Shown here: one piece after another, positions 23,885 through 34,229 of the stretch
Layout: each line of letters starts with the position of its first letter
Position numbering within the stretch: position 1 is the stretch's first letter
Origin: Anniella stebbinsi
Lineage: Eukaryota; Chordata; Lepidosauria; Squamata; Anniellidae
DNA: 64,000 bases
Assembly: GCA_029215795.1 (NCBI GenBank)
Contig: JARDYH010000003.1
Coordinates: 104,192,609-104,256,608, forward strand
Direction: 5' to 3'
The notes under the pieces: model-generated
What the model was told of the DNA's origin: nothing
Databases searched by the model: none
What the model saw: the letters and a program-made list of their open reading frames with translations, nothing else
Translations under genes and position numbers: made by a program

Positions 23885-24604
23885 TGCCCACAGTGACAGA
23901 CAAAAAGGAACATGACCTTTTTAAAAAAAAAGTTTCCTGTGTTGAAGTAGGATGGATGGGAGAGGAGTCTGTGATAGAAAACTTTGATTACATTCATTGC
24001 ATAAATCAGGGGCATACCAAATGCCTATGTAATCTATAGGTAGAGAAAATGGAGATGAACTTGTATTGCTGTTTTTGCCCATGTCGAATATGACAAAAAT
24101 AAAATATCTATATACAGCTTTCAGATCAAACCCCTCCACATCTGCACCAAAGACATTCAGAGGGAAATGAGACCACATCTGACACCTTCTCTGTCCACCC
24201 ATCCAACATGATGTCTAAAAATAATCAGCTACTTGCATGTAGGCCCTCAACACGAGTAGTAACCTAAATCACACACTGTTCCTGAACGAGTAGGAAATGT
24301 TTATTGGTGCGCTCTCCTTTAGATCACACTAAATAAATGTGCATGCATCAGGGCCAGCTCCTGAACGCAGGGTTGGTGGGCAAAGCCTCACTGTCCCCTC
24401 CATGCTTTGGATGTACATGGGAAAATAACTAGTTAATTTGAATGCTGCAGTACCAAACCTGGGATGAGAATGGGGTGAGAGCCCTGAACACACCTGTCTA
24501 TGGATCACAAAACATGATTGCACTTATTACTGCATTCTGAATCATATTGCAAAACACCTGAGTTAAATTTATATATAAGCCATTTGTCTTTTCTTTTTTT
24601 TCAG
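23885..24604. other. Intron before exon 14, no feature recognised
   Basis: AT-rich, no exon or repeat identified; ends with the polypyrimidine tract TTTGTCTTTTCTTTTTTTCAG that serves the next exon. Confidence 0.5.
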
Positions 24605-24645
24605 GTTGGATCATTCCCTGGGAAAGCCTGGCCTCTTCCTTCCAG
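24605..24645 (+). CDS. KCNQ1: KCNQ1-type potassium channel, exon equivalent to human exon 14 (short)
   Basis: A 41-bp exon with a strong pyrimidine-rich acceptor (TTTTTTTCAG) and donor CCAG/GTACCT. Its first base completes the arginine codon split from the previous exon, and its last G begins a codon finished by AA of the next exon. It encodes LDHSLGKPGLFLP. Human KCNQ1 has LDQSIGKPSLFISVS here over a 47-bp exon (from memory), so this copy is two codons shorter but stays in frame. The segment is the flexible linker between helix C and the tetramerisation helix D. Only 490 bp separate it from the next exon. Confidence 0.88.
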
Positions 24646-25135
24646 GTACCTTACTACAAGTTGCATCAGCTGATGAATTATGTAGGTAGAGGGAGGGGAA
24701 TTCTTCTTTGGCTCAGGTGGAAATCCATGCTGGAGAATTCCTGGCTTCCTTCCCATCTCCAGTCCCCTCAAAGGTTTTCCCCTCACTTCCCTTTACTTAC
24801 TTGGCCATTGCCATCACCACAAGCAGTGGCGGTGCATGGGGGGGGAGGAGAAAAAACCTTCGCTCCCTCTCCCTTGTCCTGGCACAGTGCTGCACAGCAC
24901 ACCAGGAGAAAGACACCGTGTGGTCCTGGGGCTTTGCAATCTTCCCATATGGGTTACTGCCCTTCTTCAAAAACCTTGCCCAGGGCAACGTGGCCGGGGG
25001 GATGTTTCGAGTTGCAGCCATGCTGCCGGTTAACTTTCTACTATTTTCTGACTAGAATCTAATTCAATTAGCTGCAATCAATTAGCTGCATTTTTTTTCA
25101 GTCTTATAACTGAGTGCCCCCCTTTTTTTATTTAG
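24646..25135. other. Short intron between exons 14 and 15
   Basis: 490 bp, GT...AG. It ends with CCCCCCTTTTTTTATTTAG. The middle is GC-rich and open in several frames (24661-25062), but no domain is recognisable and splicing evidence places it in the intron. Confidence 0.7.
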
Positions 25136-25197
25136 AAAAGGGGGTAGACAAAGGATATTATACTGTAGGAGCCAGACTGATACGGCTGGAGGATAAG
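25136..25197 (+). CDS. KCNQ1: KCNQ1-type potassium channel, exon equivalent to human exon 15 (start of helix D)
   Basis: A 62-bp exon, the length of human KCNQ1 exon 15 from memory, with acceptor TTTTTTTATTTAG and donor AAG/GTAAAG. Its first two bases complete a glutamate codon; then KGVDKGYYTVGARLIRLEDK. The human counterpart is [20 protein letters not shown], so GARL-x-R-x-EDK is kept while the part before it has diverged. GARL...EDK begins helix D, the coiled coil that drives subunit-specific tetramer assembly. The exon ends in phase 0, so the next exon must begin with a whole codon. A (GT)n run follows the donor at 25203-25222. Confidence 0.92.
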
Positions 25198-25202
25198 GTA
25201 AA

Positions 25203-25222
25203 GTGTGTGTGTGTGTGTGTGT
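25203..25222. repeat. (GT)n microsatellite
   Basis: Pure GT dinucleotides starting 6 bp after the splice donor. Confidence 0.9.
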
Positions 25223-25824
25223 TTTAAGCCCCCTGCTCCTTGCCAAAATTATATCTTATCTATGTGACTTGAAGACTGTGCCTTAGCATTACTGACTTTA
25301 AAAAAAATTGAGATACCAAAATAAGGAAAGAGTATCCTAATATTTGGAAGTTGTTTGCTGAGGTTATTTGCTAATATACAGTTAGCACTACCTGAACTGT
25401 ATATTGAACTTTGGCTTAATGCAGGAATATTCACATCTTGAACCCAGACCCCATCAGTAATGTAAAGTTACGTTCTATAGTGGGGAGGTTTTGTCTGAAA
25501 CCCGAAGCACTGAATGGCTCATTAATGTCTTTTGCTTTCAAGGTGACGAAGTCCAGGGTTCAATAGCTAGAGATGCCATTCTGAGAACTGATGCTTATAA
25601 ATGGAAGAGAATGTTGTGTTAAACTTATGGGGGAGTTCAAGAAAGTGGTGTTCTACTCGAATTGAATGTTAAGCTAAGAGGGTACTGCCATACTTTGATG
25701 AAAGGGATGGAGACAATTGGAGAAACAGACAAGAGAGATGAAGAAAGTGTTATGGGAGAGTCATCAGTGCCAGTGGCGCAAACACTTATTTCTTTTTGTC
25801 CTGTGCTCTCCTCTGGTCAAACAG

Positions 25825-26112
25825 GTTTTGCAAGTGATTATGGAGCTTCAAAGAAGTCAGTTTTCAATTGGGAGGGGGAGGGGCACACTCAGCCAGCACT
25901 TGCAGTTGCTTTTGCAAGCACCAGACCCGTCCCTTCACATGTCGTCACTTGCTTCACAATCAGGATTGTACATAGCACAAAGCCAAGGTGCTTCGCCATC
26001 TCAACTTTGCTTTGCCTTGCACCCTCACTCAATGGAAGAAGGCTTGGGACCAGTGAAGCTGCCCCGTCCAAAGCACCAGGTAGATCATCCTTGGGAAGCC
26101 CATGCAGAGTGA
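25825..26112 (+). CDS. Candidate terminal exon of the KCNQ1-type gene (tentative)
   Basis: A pyrimidine-rich acceptor (TTTTTGTCCTGTGCTCTCC...AAACAG) at 25823-25824 opens a frame in phase 0, the phase required after the exon at 25136-25197. It gives 95 codons, starting VLQVIMELQRSQFSIG and containing GTLSQHLQLLLQAPDPS and EEGLGPVKLPRPKH, then TGA. The length is close to the 79-codon last exon of human KCNQ1. Similarity is weak: human helix D reads [20 protein letters not shown], and the heptad pattern is not convincing here. Overlapping frames are also open in this GC-richer stretch, so chance is a real alternative. Confidence 0.28.
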   Translation, partial: VLQVIMELQRSQFSIGRGRGTLSQHLQLLLQAPDPSLHMSSLASQSGLYIAQSQGASPSQLCFALHPHSMEEGLGPVKLPRPKHQVDHPWEAHAE

Positions 26113-26324
26113 AGCAGGGACCCGGCCAATGTGCAAGGCAGATGATGGAGGAATGCAGGAAGCCCACGTACAGTGAAGCTGGATCCCAGCCGATGCACAG
26201 GATGAGTGATCCACTCAGTATTCCGGCTGGGGACCAAATGATGTCAAGAGTTGTGGCTTGGCCCTTGACATTGTTCGGCCCATGGAGGGCTTGGTGGTGA
26301 GTCATCCAGCTCACCACCCATGAA

Positions 26325-26690
26325 CAATTTCTTACCCTGATCTAGATAAGCTTCCTCATCCAAAAACACATGGAGCTGAGATAGCACCACTTGCTTAAAT
26401 GCCTTGCCTAAGAATGGAATATTGGGGATTGGCTAGAAATAAGGTGGTTTTCAGGAAGTTATTTCACGAAGGTCTCACCACATCCTTTTTTAACCACAAT
26501 TGAATCACTCCATGGTTTGAAGAGGGTGTTCACTAGTACCCTTACCCCTTTTATAAGTCCAGAACAGCAAAGGCCAAACATACAAGTGGTAGATCTCACT
26601 TCTCTAAGGGCCTTGTCCACATCCTGTGGATAAATAGAATAAAATAAAATGATATATCCTCTATAATTCCACCCCCCCTTTGATCTTTCA
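26325..26690 (-). mobile_element. L2-clade LINE fragment, minus strand
   Basis: The minus strand gives, through stops, VDKALREV (about 26630-26607), then PIPNIPFLGKAFKQVVLSQL followed by HVFLDEEAYLDQ (about 26440-26340), aligning with PVANVPFLGKVLEQVVASQL and LLDETDYLD of the L2 at 1-2166. Old, 5'- and 3'-truncated. Confidence 0.75.
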
Positions 26691-26699
26691 TCTTTAGAA

Positions 26700-27349
26700 T
26701 GAGATGCAAAGTGCAGCTAGTAGCTTTGCATTCCTCCATTCTCTTCTTATATCACAGTACTGTGCCTCTTATGATAAGCTTTTGCTGGCTTAGTAAAGAG
26801 AGTGGGACCAGATTGCAATAGTGGGCAAGATGTATCCTCATGCCAACACTGAGAGTCTACCTCCCAATCCCTTGTTCTGCTACCAGTGCACAATGGAACA
26901 CAGCTCTAAGTTGTAAGTCAGTAGTCTTCCCTTTGTAGCATTCAGTGCTTGTAATGCAAAGACCTGGAAATTGCATCATTGAACATACGTAACTTATTAA
27001 GTGAGGAATGTAAAAAACAAGTATCAGCAACTGAAAACTTTTGGTGTGTTTTTTAAATGTAAGTTACCTTAATATTAGATATAAGGAAGGGCATCCTATG
27101 GCAGTTATCTTAACCTGGATGAGACAGGGCATTCAAATCAGAATTCTCCCACCTACCTCTGACCCAGGCTTCTTTGTGTAAAGCGAGGAGGGTAATACTT
27201 TGAGGGCAGTCTGCACTTAGCTGGTCTTAGGCTAATGCAAATCCTTGATTTTGTCGCTCTGGGAGCTGCTCCTGATTCTACTATGTTTATGTAATATAAT
27301 ATAAATATCAAGCAGCCTTTTGGCTGTAAATTACCACTGTTTGTAACTT
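26700..27349. other. No gene recognised
   Basis: Intronic or flanking AT-rich sequence. AATAAA-type hexamers near 26638 lie about 500 bp after the candidate terminal exon and could be a poly(A) signal, but such hexamers are common here. Confidence 0.4.
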
Positions 27350-27421
27350 AGGCCCTTTCCACGCCAGGAGTTTTGCCTGGGATGGCCCCTGGCTGGTCCC
27401 TGTTCTCTGATGGTGTGTATT

Positions 27422-28113
27422 AGGCTGCCTCTACAAGAGAGGTTTAAAGCTCTTTCAAGGCGCTTAAAATTTTTTACCTCTATAAGGAGGGAGCGCAAAT
27501 CGGGCGTAGAGGCGCGCTATCCCTCTGATTGTGCGCATTATCGAATGCACATTAAATAGTGAGTTTTATTTTGCGGCGGGATGTGAAGCTGGCGCCCTGC
27601 TTCCCGAGTGCTGCTCCCGGTAGGCTCCCGCTGATCTCTTTCTTGCCCTGTTCCCCCTCCCCCCGGTGTGCTCCTACCGGGCTCCCGCTGATCTCTTTCT
27701 TGCCCTGTTCCCCCTCCTCCCGGTGCGCCCTGCCTCCTGAGTACTGCTGCTGCTGCTGCTGCTGCTGCTGGCTCCCCCGCTCGGCTCCTGGCTCCTCTCC
27801 TACCAGGCTCCCGCTGATCTCTCGCTCTCGCTCTCCGTCTTCCAGCTCCCTTTTCCCTTTTTCTTGCCCTGTTCCCCCCCTTGCTCCGTTTCATTCAATC
27901 GCCCCGTCAGTTCCTTCGCTCTCCAGCATAACAACTCGCAGGGACCTGCCTTAAAGAGACAGCCGCCCGCCCGCCCTACCTCCCCCCTCCCCCCTCCCCT
28001 CTCCCTGCCTGCCTCTCGTGCAGAGGTATTAGGCGTAAATGCGCTTCAGTGATGAAGCGCATAATCACTTAACCAGGCGCAAAAGCGAATCCTTGTGGAG
28101 GGGACCTTAGGTA
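27422..28113. mobile_element. Harbinger-like MITE, copy 1, with CpG-rich insert
   Basis: Starts GGCTGCCTCTACAAGAGAGG and ends CCTTGTGGAGGGGACC, flanked by TTA on both sides (27420-27422 region and 28110-28113 region), consistent with the 3-bp duplications of PIF/Harbinger elements. Shares with 35904-36255 and 54897-55255 the blocks GAGCGCAAATCGGGCGTAGA, AATAGTGAGTTTTATTTTGC and GATGAAGCGCATAATC. A C-rich, CpG-rich stretch at about 27590-28015 is unique to this copy. Confidence 0.65.
27623..27830. repeat. 57-bp tandem repeat and (CTG)9
   Basis: GCTCCCGCTGATCTCTTTCT starts at 27624 and 27681 (period 57), with a third partial copy near 27808. A pure run of nine CTG units lies at 27744-27770. 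The repeats open long Arg/Pro/Ala-rich chance ORFs on both strands. Confidence 0.85.
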
Positions 28114-28190
28114 CTTCCGGGACCACCCTCCCTCCCTCCCTCTGCACCAGGGGTTATCCCAGGCAAGACGTCTGGTGTGGAAAAGCCATA

Positions 28191-29099
28191 GTATTGTTTT
28201 TGCTCCGTTGGTACTGTGCTGTAGTGAATTATCGGTAAGTTGAACAAAAATGCTTTCTGTGACCCGCTTTTGCTCTTACTTACAAATGACTTGCATTGTT
28301 GTGGATGGTATTCAAGCTGCTTGTGGTTCTATTCAAAGACGACATGGAGATCTTCAAAATGAGAATCCCCCCCCCCTTACCAATATTGGATGCATATGCC
28401 GTTTGACTGAACCTTTCATAGCTTCAGCATAAGCTGTTAACTTTGACAGATTCTCTTAAACATATTTGGACAATTATTTCCAACATGATCTAGTTGTTGG
28501 CATTAGCTTCCATTTATATTTTAATGTGATGCCGCTTTATAATGTAGATGGGATTAGGAGTTGCCCTATTTTTGTCTTCCATTTTTATTTTATTACTTAA
28601 AAGGAAAAAAAGTTGTATGCTACAAGGCAAGGTTAAAGGCAAAGCAACCCCCCCCCCAATTAAAAACTGTGAGAAAAAAATGTGCAAAAGACAGCTGTGT
28701 TGAATTTTGAAAAATATCTATATTAGATATTTTCATAATTGTATAGCAATCCCTTGTGGTATTTACAGTTACAATTGACATTCGTATTAACATAAGTCTT
28801 TCCACATTTATAGACAAACAAGTGATAACATGCTGGGCCAAAGCAACCATGTGGTAGCATTTACTATGGGCAAAAATGCTAAGAAAACTAGAGCAGAAAA
28901 GTTGAAGCCTTTATAGCATGATCACAGGCACAGGGCAAGTCTGAGCAAAATGCAGGCTTGCATAAGTGCACACTGCATTGTTGAGCAAAATAAGTTTGCT
29001 TTTATTTCTAGTAGAAGCCAGATGAACTGGAAGAACAATGGGGCGAATGCGAATCTGTTCTCTTTTTCTATTCAAAATGCATGGTGAGCTAGTGTGGTC
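28191..29099. other. No gene recognised
   Basis: AT-rich sequence with homopolymer C runs at about 28368-28377 and 28649-28658; no exon or repeat assigned. Confidence 0.45.
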
Positions 29100-29119
29100 C
29101 AAGACTAGAAACTCTTTTA

Positions 29120-29690
29120 GGGAAGGATCTAGAAAGTGGGGCTAGGAGACTCCACCAAATTGCCAGTATGCAAGGTGCCACAGGGTTTCAGTTTGCCCCA
29201 CATGGTGTTTAACATCCACATGAAACCACTGGGTGAGGTCATTTGGAGATTGAAGTGAATGTTGATGACACTTAGCTCTATCTCTCCTTTTTGTCTGCTC
29301 CCAAGTAAGTGAAGGAAGTCTTGAAGACTTGAGTCAGTGTCTGGAGTCAGTGATTGGATGTAGATTAACTAAGTGAAAATTAATTCAGACGAGACAGAAG
29401 AAGTATTGGTTAGAGACTTGTCTGATCTAGGGATAGGCGATCACCCTATTTTGAATGGTGTTGCACACTTAGGAATCGGGTCTGCAGCTTGAGAGTACTG
29501 CTAGACATGTGTCAGCAGAGGCCAGGACATGTGTCAGCAGAATCGGGTCTGCAGCTTTAGAGTACTGCTAGACATGTGTCAGCAGAGACCAGTGCTTTGG
29601 CTGGAGAACCAGGTGTGTCCTTTCCTGGATAAATCACACCAGGCTATGGTCATTCATGCCCTAGTATGATACTGCATGAAGCAGACAGAT
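29120..29690 (+). mobile_element. L2-clade LINE, decayed RT fragment
   Basis: Conceptual reading through frameshifts gives a VPQGF-like block, then MVFNIHMKPLGEVIW (about 29200-29245) and a decayed DDT-LYLSF YADD region (about 29262-29295), aligned with GVPQGSVLSPMLFNIYMKPL of the copy at 1-2166. A 67-bp internal duplication lies at 29474-29590. Confidence 0.7.
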
Positions 29691-30029
29691 TATTATCCTA
29701 TGTGAGGTTATGAACCCCTGGGAGCAAAAGTACATGCTGACTTGCATTGTATAGAAAGAAGATGGCTGCCAGGCATACAGAAAAACTATTACTTCAATTT
29801 CAAACTAAACAGAAGGCAGACAGTTTTAAAAGCCCTTGGACAACTTCATCTACATTGCAAGTAAGGAACCCCTTCCCTTTGTCAGTCACTGCATGGTAGC
29901 TTATTACCAGTTGTTTGGTGTGTTGAATTCTGTCATTGTAAGACACTGTGAGTAGAAAAAGGTATCCATAGTTTAATAAATGAATAATAAAATAATGTCT
30001 AAGAACTGAGCTACAAAACATGATGTCCC

Positions 30030-30190
30030 TGTTTCTAATCTCAGTTCTTGACAAGCTCACTTGATGAACTCAGGCAAGTCACTCTCAACCACAGCCCTTG
30101 ATCTGCAAAATGGGGATGATAATAATATTGATCTTTCCTCCAAGGATGTTACAAGGAGTACAAGATAATATATGTGAATAATTTTGCACA
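30030..30190 (+). repeat. MIR-like ancient SINE
   Basis: CAGGCAAGTCACTCTCAACC, then TGATCTGCAAAATGGGGATG and TAATAATATTGATCTTTCCT, with ATGTTACAAGGAGTACAAGA, follow the MIR core order (caagtcacttaacctctct...tgtaaaatggggat...ttacctacctt...gggttgttgtgagga). Confidence 0.6.
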
Positions 30191-30284
30191 TTCAGATTTA
30201 TTATATAAATGCATGGTCGTTGTTGCTGCCATTCACTTAAACCTATCTGGGTGGGCTGTTGACCTCATCTCCTGCTTGTGAACT

Positions 30285-30370
30285 TTGCTGGGGCATCTGG
30301 CTGGCCACTGCTAGAAACAGAATTCAGGACTAGTAGGATTAGGGGTCTGATCCAGCAGGAGAATTCTAAA
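30285..30370 (+). repeat. SINE-like 3' tail fragment
   Basis: GGGGCATCTGGCTGGCCACT and GACTAGTAGGATTAGGGGTC with TGATCCAGCAGG match the common squamate motif also seen reversed at 18188-18262. Confidence 0.5.
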
Positions 30371-32254
30371 GTTCATTTGGCAGTCAAACATAAATTCAAA
30401 TTTTTTTTTTGCAAAAAAATTGCAAAATTGATCGAGTATCAATTCAGTATGGAAAAAAAATGATTTATGCAAATTTCCCAATTCGCGCAAATTTCTTCAA
30501 TAGACTGAATCAGCCCCTGTTTAATGTTTAATAGGGATTTGAGCACATTTGAAAAGATTTGTGGAAATCTGAGGAAATTTGTGCAAATCTCCCATTCGAT
30601 TGCTGCTCGATTTGTGCAAGTTTCCTGTTTGCTCAGAGCAAGCAGCAATCACAAGAGGGAATGGGAATTGGTCATGAGATGAGCAAGGAGATGAATCCTA
30701 GCGATCCCGAACATTGTTAGTTTGCCCATTGCTAAATACAAGCAGCAGTGGTGGTGGAGCAAACCATGGCATGCAGTAAAGGAAAGCACTGCACCAGTCG
30801 GTCGAAGCTGTAGCCATGCGCCATTTTAAATCACAGTATTTTCCCAAGTGTGAGAGTGGCAGTGAATGGAACCAGTTTGTTTGCTGCTTTTGGGCACATG
30901 TGGCAAATGAGGGTACTGGAACCCCCCTCACCACTCCAGGGCCCTTGTTGGCTGCACACCTCCAAAGCAGTGTCTTTTCTTTGCCCAAACAGCCTGTCTG
31001 GAGGTTGTATGGGGGTCCCCAGTGACAACAGGCTCCACTACTGGCCCCCGCTGCTGTCAAGTGGGGAGAAAGAGAAGAGCTCAGGTTAAAGGTATTGGGA
31101 GGAAGGGAACAAATGGCTCCCTTTTCCTGCCCCCTGCCCCCATTTTTTATTTATTTTTTTGCAGAGGTTGGATGGGACATCCCTTTGCTGCCCAGTGCAC
31201 CCAACAACCTCCTTAACTGTTTTGAAAAAAGAAAGGAAAAGAGACCTGTTTTTTCCCCCCATTCCTGCTTCTGTCTGATAACCAGGGGGCTGGGTGGAAA
31301 TCAAGCTAATCACCAGGATAGGTTACGGGGAGTAAGTTAGAAGGGCAGCCAAGCAGCCAGGGTGGTGGGAAGGGCTTCAGAGGGTGCCATGGCAAGTCAG
31401 AGGACATCTTGCCAGGGCCCTCTTAGACCTGGCAGTACCCTCGGAGGAAGGACCCTAAATGACTGGTGTCACTCCATGCGGCATTGGAATACTCACTGGC
31501 GTGATAGTGACGAGAGGTCTGCCTGCCTGCCTCCTTCCTATCAAGGTTAGTTATAGTGGATTTTGTGGTTATATTTCTTTTTATGATTTCTTTATCTGCA
31601 TGTTTTAATGTGTCTGAAATATTGACTTTGAATGAATGTAAGCTGTATAATCTCCATGTGCATAGTTTCCTGAGCTGACCCTCCCCCACATTTGTTCTTT
31701 TCTGGTGCCATAGAGGAGCAGCCATCTGTGCCAGCTCTCTACCGTGTACAGCATAAGAGTTCTTCATAAGACACTGTCTGTTTCCCAGCTCCTGGCTTGG
31801 ATAGAAAAATAATCTTCAATTTAGGCGACTTCTTTAAAATCTCCAAATATATCCTCTGTGTTGACTTAATTTTGCTAGATGGCTTGGCTGCTTGACAATA
31901 GCTCAGACTGACTGAGCTTCTGGTTGTGCAATTCATGTGGCAGTCTATTTCACACACACACCCCCCCCCACTCAATTTTTGTTTTAGATGTATCCACAAA
32001 CATTGTGGAGGATTCAACTCCACTCCACCCTGAGCAATCACCCTTGTGGGGAAGGACACAGAATGGCCTAACTGAGAAGGAAGAGGGGCTATTTCATTCT
32101 AAGCATAATGTGCAGATCCTTTAGCTTAAACTCTTTCCTTTTCAACCATTTTAACAGCCTTTATGGATCTTGTCAGAGGACCACACATGAGGCCTCTTCC
32201 TAGCGGTAAGGGCTTACTACATCTTGGCCTATAAGATGAGTTAAAGGGTGCATT
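30371..32254. other. No gene recognised
   Basis: Contains degenerate GCAAATTT-type short repeats at 30390-30620 and GC-richer sequence at 30700-31330 that is open in several frames on both strands. No exon, domain or repeat family could be assigned. Confidence 0.45.
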
Positions 32255-32945
32255 GATAGCCCATTTGCAAAGCTTTGGCTGATACGCCAGCAGCACCCCT
32301 TCCTAGAGTTGGAAGACCTAAAGACGGTAGTGCACGCACTGGTAACTTCGAGGCTTGACTTCTGCAATGCGCTATACATAGGGCTACCTTTGTGCCTAGT
32401 CCAGAAACTTCAACTAGTTCAAAATATGGCAGCCAGGTTGGTAACCGGTATACCTAGGGGTGACCACATAACACCAGACTTAAAGTCACTCCACTGGCTG
32501 CCAATCAGTTTCCGGGTGAAGTATAAAGTGTTGGTTATCAAAGCCCTACATGGTTTGGGTCCAGGTTACCTGTGGGATCGCCTTCTCCTGTATAATCCAC
32601 CCCGCACACTCAGGTCCACTCGGTAGAAGTTACTTCAATCAACCAGAACTAGGCTGACAAACGTTACCCAGAGGACCTTCTCTTCTGCCGCTCCCAGACT
32701 GTGGAAAGACCTGCCGGAGGAGATTCGACAAATTAGCAATTTTCTTGAATTTAAGAGAGCTGTGAAGACTGATCTCTTCCTGCAGGCCTATCCAGTTGAA
32801 TTTTAAGATGTTTTTAATAATGTTTTTTTTTATTTTTTAATGTTTTGTCTATTTTATGATTCTTGTAGTTATATTTATTGTTGTCCCCTGCCTCGATCTG
32901 GATGGAGAGGCGGGTTAGAAATAAAACAAAGAATAATAAAGAATA
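32255..32945 (+). mobile_element. L2-clade LINE, 3' fragment, second subfamily
   Basis: Reads HPFLELEDLKTVVHALVTS, RLDFCNALYIGLPL, LVQNMAARLVTG, ALHGLGPGYLWDRLL and, after a stop, TQRTFSSAAPRLWKDLPEE, ending near QAYPVEF. The 3' UTR contains TGCCTCGATCTGGATGGAGA followed by an (AATAATAAAG)n tail. The same subfamily occurs at 41326-41540 and, reversed, at 49587-50080. Confidence 0.9.
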
Positions 32946-34229
32946 ATAAATAATTTTGAGGCTATCACTTGCATGCTCCACAGCGAACAGTACAATTGCC
33001 TTATGTCCTTTTGACTCCTTCTTATCGTAATTGCTCAGATTGATTTGTGCAACCCAAGGATGTGGGCAGAGTGTTTGGTAAGTGCAACCTACCACATGCA
33101 TGCTCGACCCTTGCCCATCATGGCTGACAACGTCTAGCTGATAATATCTGCTGGGTGGCAACTGATGAAGTTGGATCTGTGAAGTTATAAATGCTTCTTT
33201 ACGTGATGGACTAGCCTGGCTGCTTTAAAGGAGGCAGTCATGTGACTGATCCTGAATATAAATATTTAAAATATATAAAACAATTTCTATTTTTGTCTAT
33301 AGTTAATTTGTCAACATTCATGAAAAAATATTGAAACAATTATATTTCCATATCTGGACAGTGAACAGAAAATCCTGATTTGGAGATATTGGTGAAATAG
33401 AGGTCCTGTTCTCTTGTATTTCACAATCAGAAACATTTAAATTTGCACATGGGATGGCTGCTGTGAGAATCCAGTACTGGGGTTATACATTTTTAAAATA
33501 AGTAACATAAATAAGATCTGGACTTCATGAAATGTTCTCAGTAATCGCCCTCATTCATCCTGGTATATCCCTACACATTCAAGAAACAACCATTTTCAAT
33601 TTGTATTCGCATAGAGACCTATATAAATAACAATTCCTAAGCGGGGCAATTTTACTAGTGAGGAAAGATTAGTGTGGTCTATTTTATGTACTATATATGT
33701 TTACCTATAACGAACTTCCTTACATGAATACAAAACTATGAAAAGACATAAAAATTGTCAAGATTATGTTATTCAGTACTGAAAGGAATCCTTCGCTCTA
33801 AGTTATAGCTCAGAAATTACATTGCTCATTCATGAATTTTATGTTTAAGTGGCTATTTCCAAAAATGTCACAGTAGGAGGGAAGAAACATTCATTTTCTT
33901 TGGCTGCTGCTCTGTAGTTGTTCCTGTGTACGTTTGGCTTGGCTCAGGCAATGAAATGCTACGGATTGAAATAACTTCTTATATGTTGACATGTGCCCTG
34001 CAATGAGAATAAGCCAAGAGAGTGAACTAAAGGCCTGTTCTACACATACAGCAGGATAAGATGGCAGAATGGATTTTTAGTACTTCAGGGCAGGCTCTAG
34101 GGGGGACCACATTGCTTTTATTTAAATATTCCCCTATTTACAAAACTCCCTAGTAGTAGAAAACTAGGATGGTGGAAAGAAAGCTGTTTCTCCTGACTGT
34201 GGACGCACAACCTCTTTCTCTGCAAATCC
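32946..34229. other. No gene recognised
   Basis: AT-rich sequence without an assignable feature. Confidence 0.45.

Larger units (their letters stand above)
27350..28190. mobile_element. Palindromic DNA element enclosing a second element
   Basis: The left end CCACGCCAGGAGTTTTGCCT, then GGGATGGCCCCTGG, matches in reverse complement the right end (CCAGGGGTTATCCCAGGCAA, then GACGTCTGGTGTGG). About 40 bp of imperfect terminal inverted repeat. The interior from 27422 to 28113 is a separate Harbinger-like MITE. No clear target duplication for the outer element. Confidence 0.6.

Noticed and set aside
24661..25062. 133-codon and 115-codon ORFs between exons 14 and 15
   Set aside because: Lies in the 490-bp intron defined by two well-supported exons; two overlapping open frames without motifs.
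25662..26300. 212-codon + strand ORF as an independent gene
   Set aside because: It overlaps open frames in a second + frame and on the minus strand, has no recognisable domain and no acceptor in its own phase; I kept only the overlapping 25825-26112 frame as a tentative terminal exon.
27538..27954. Arg/Gly/Ala-rich minus-strand ORF and Pro/Ser/Cys-rich plus-strand ORF
   Set aside because: Products of the CpG-rich tandem repeats and (CTG)9; compositional, not coding.
27590..28015. Promoter of an imprinting-type antisense transcript as in mammalian KCNQ1
   Set aside because: The mammalian transcript starts in an upstream intron and is not known outside therian mammals; this block lies after exon 15 inside a MITE.
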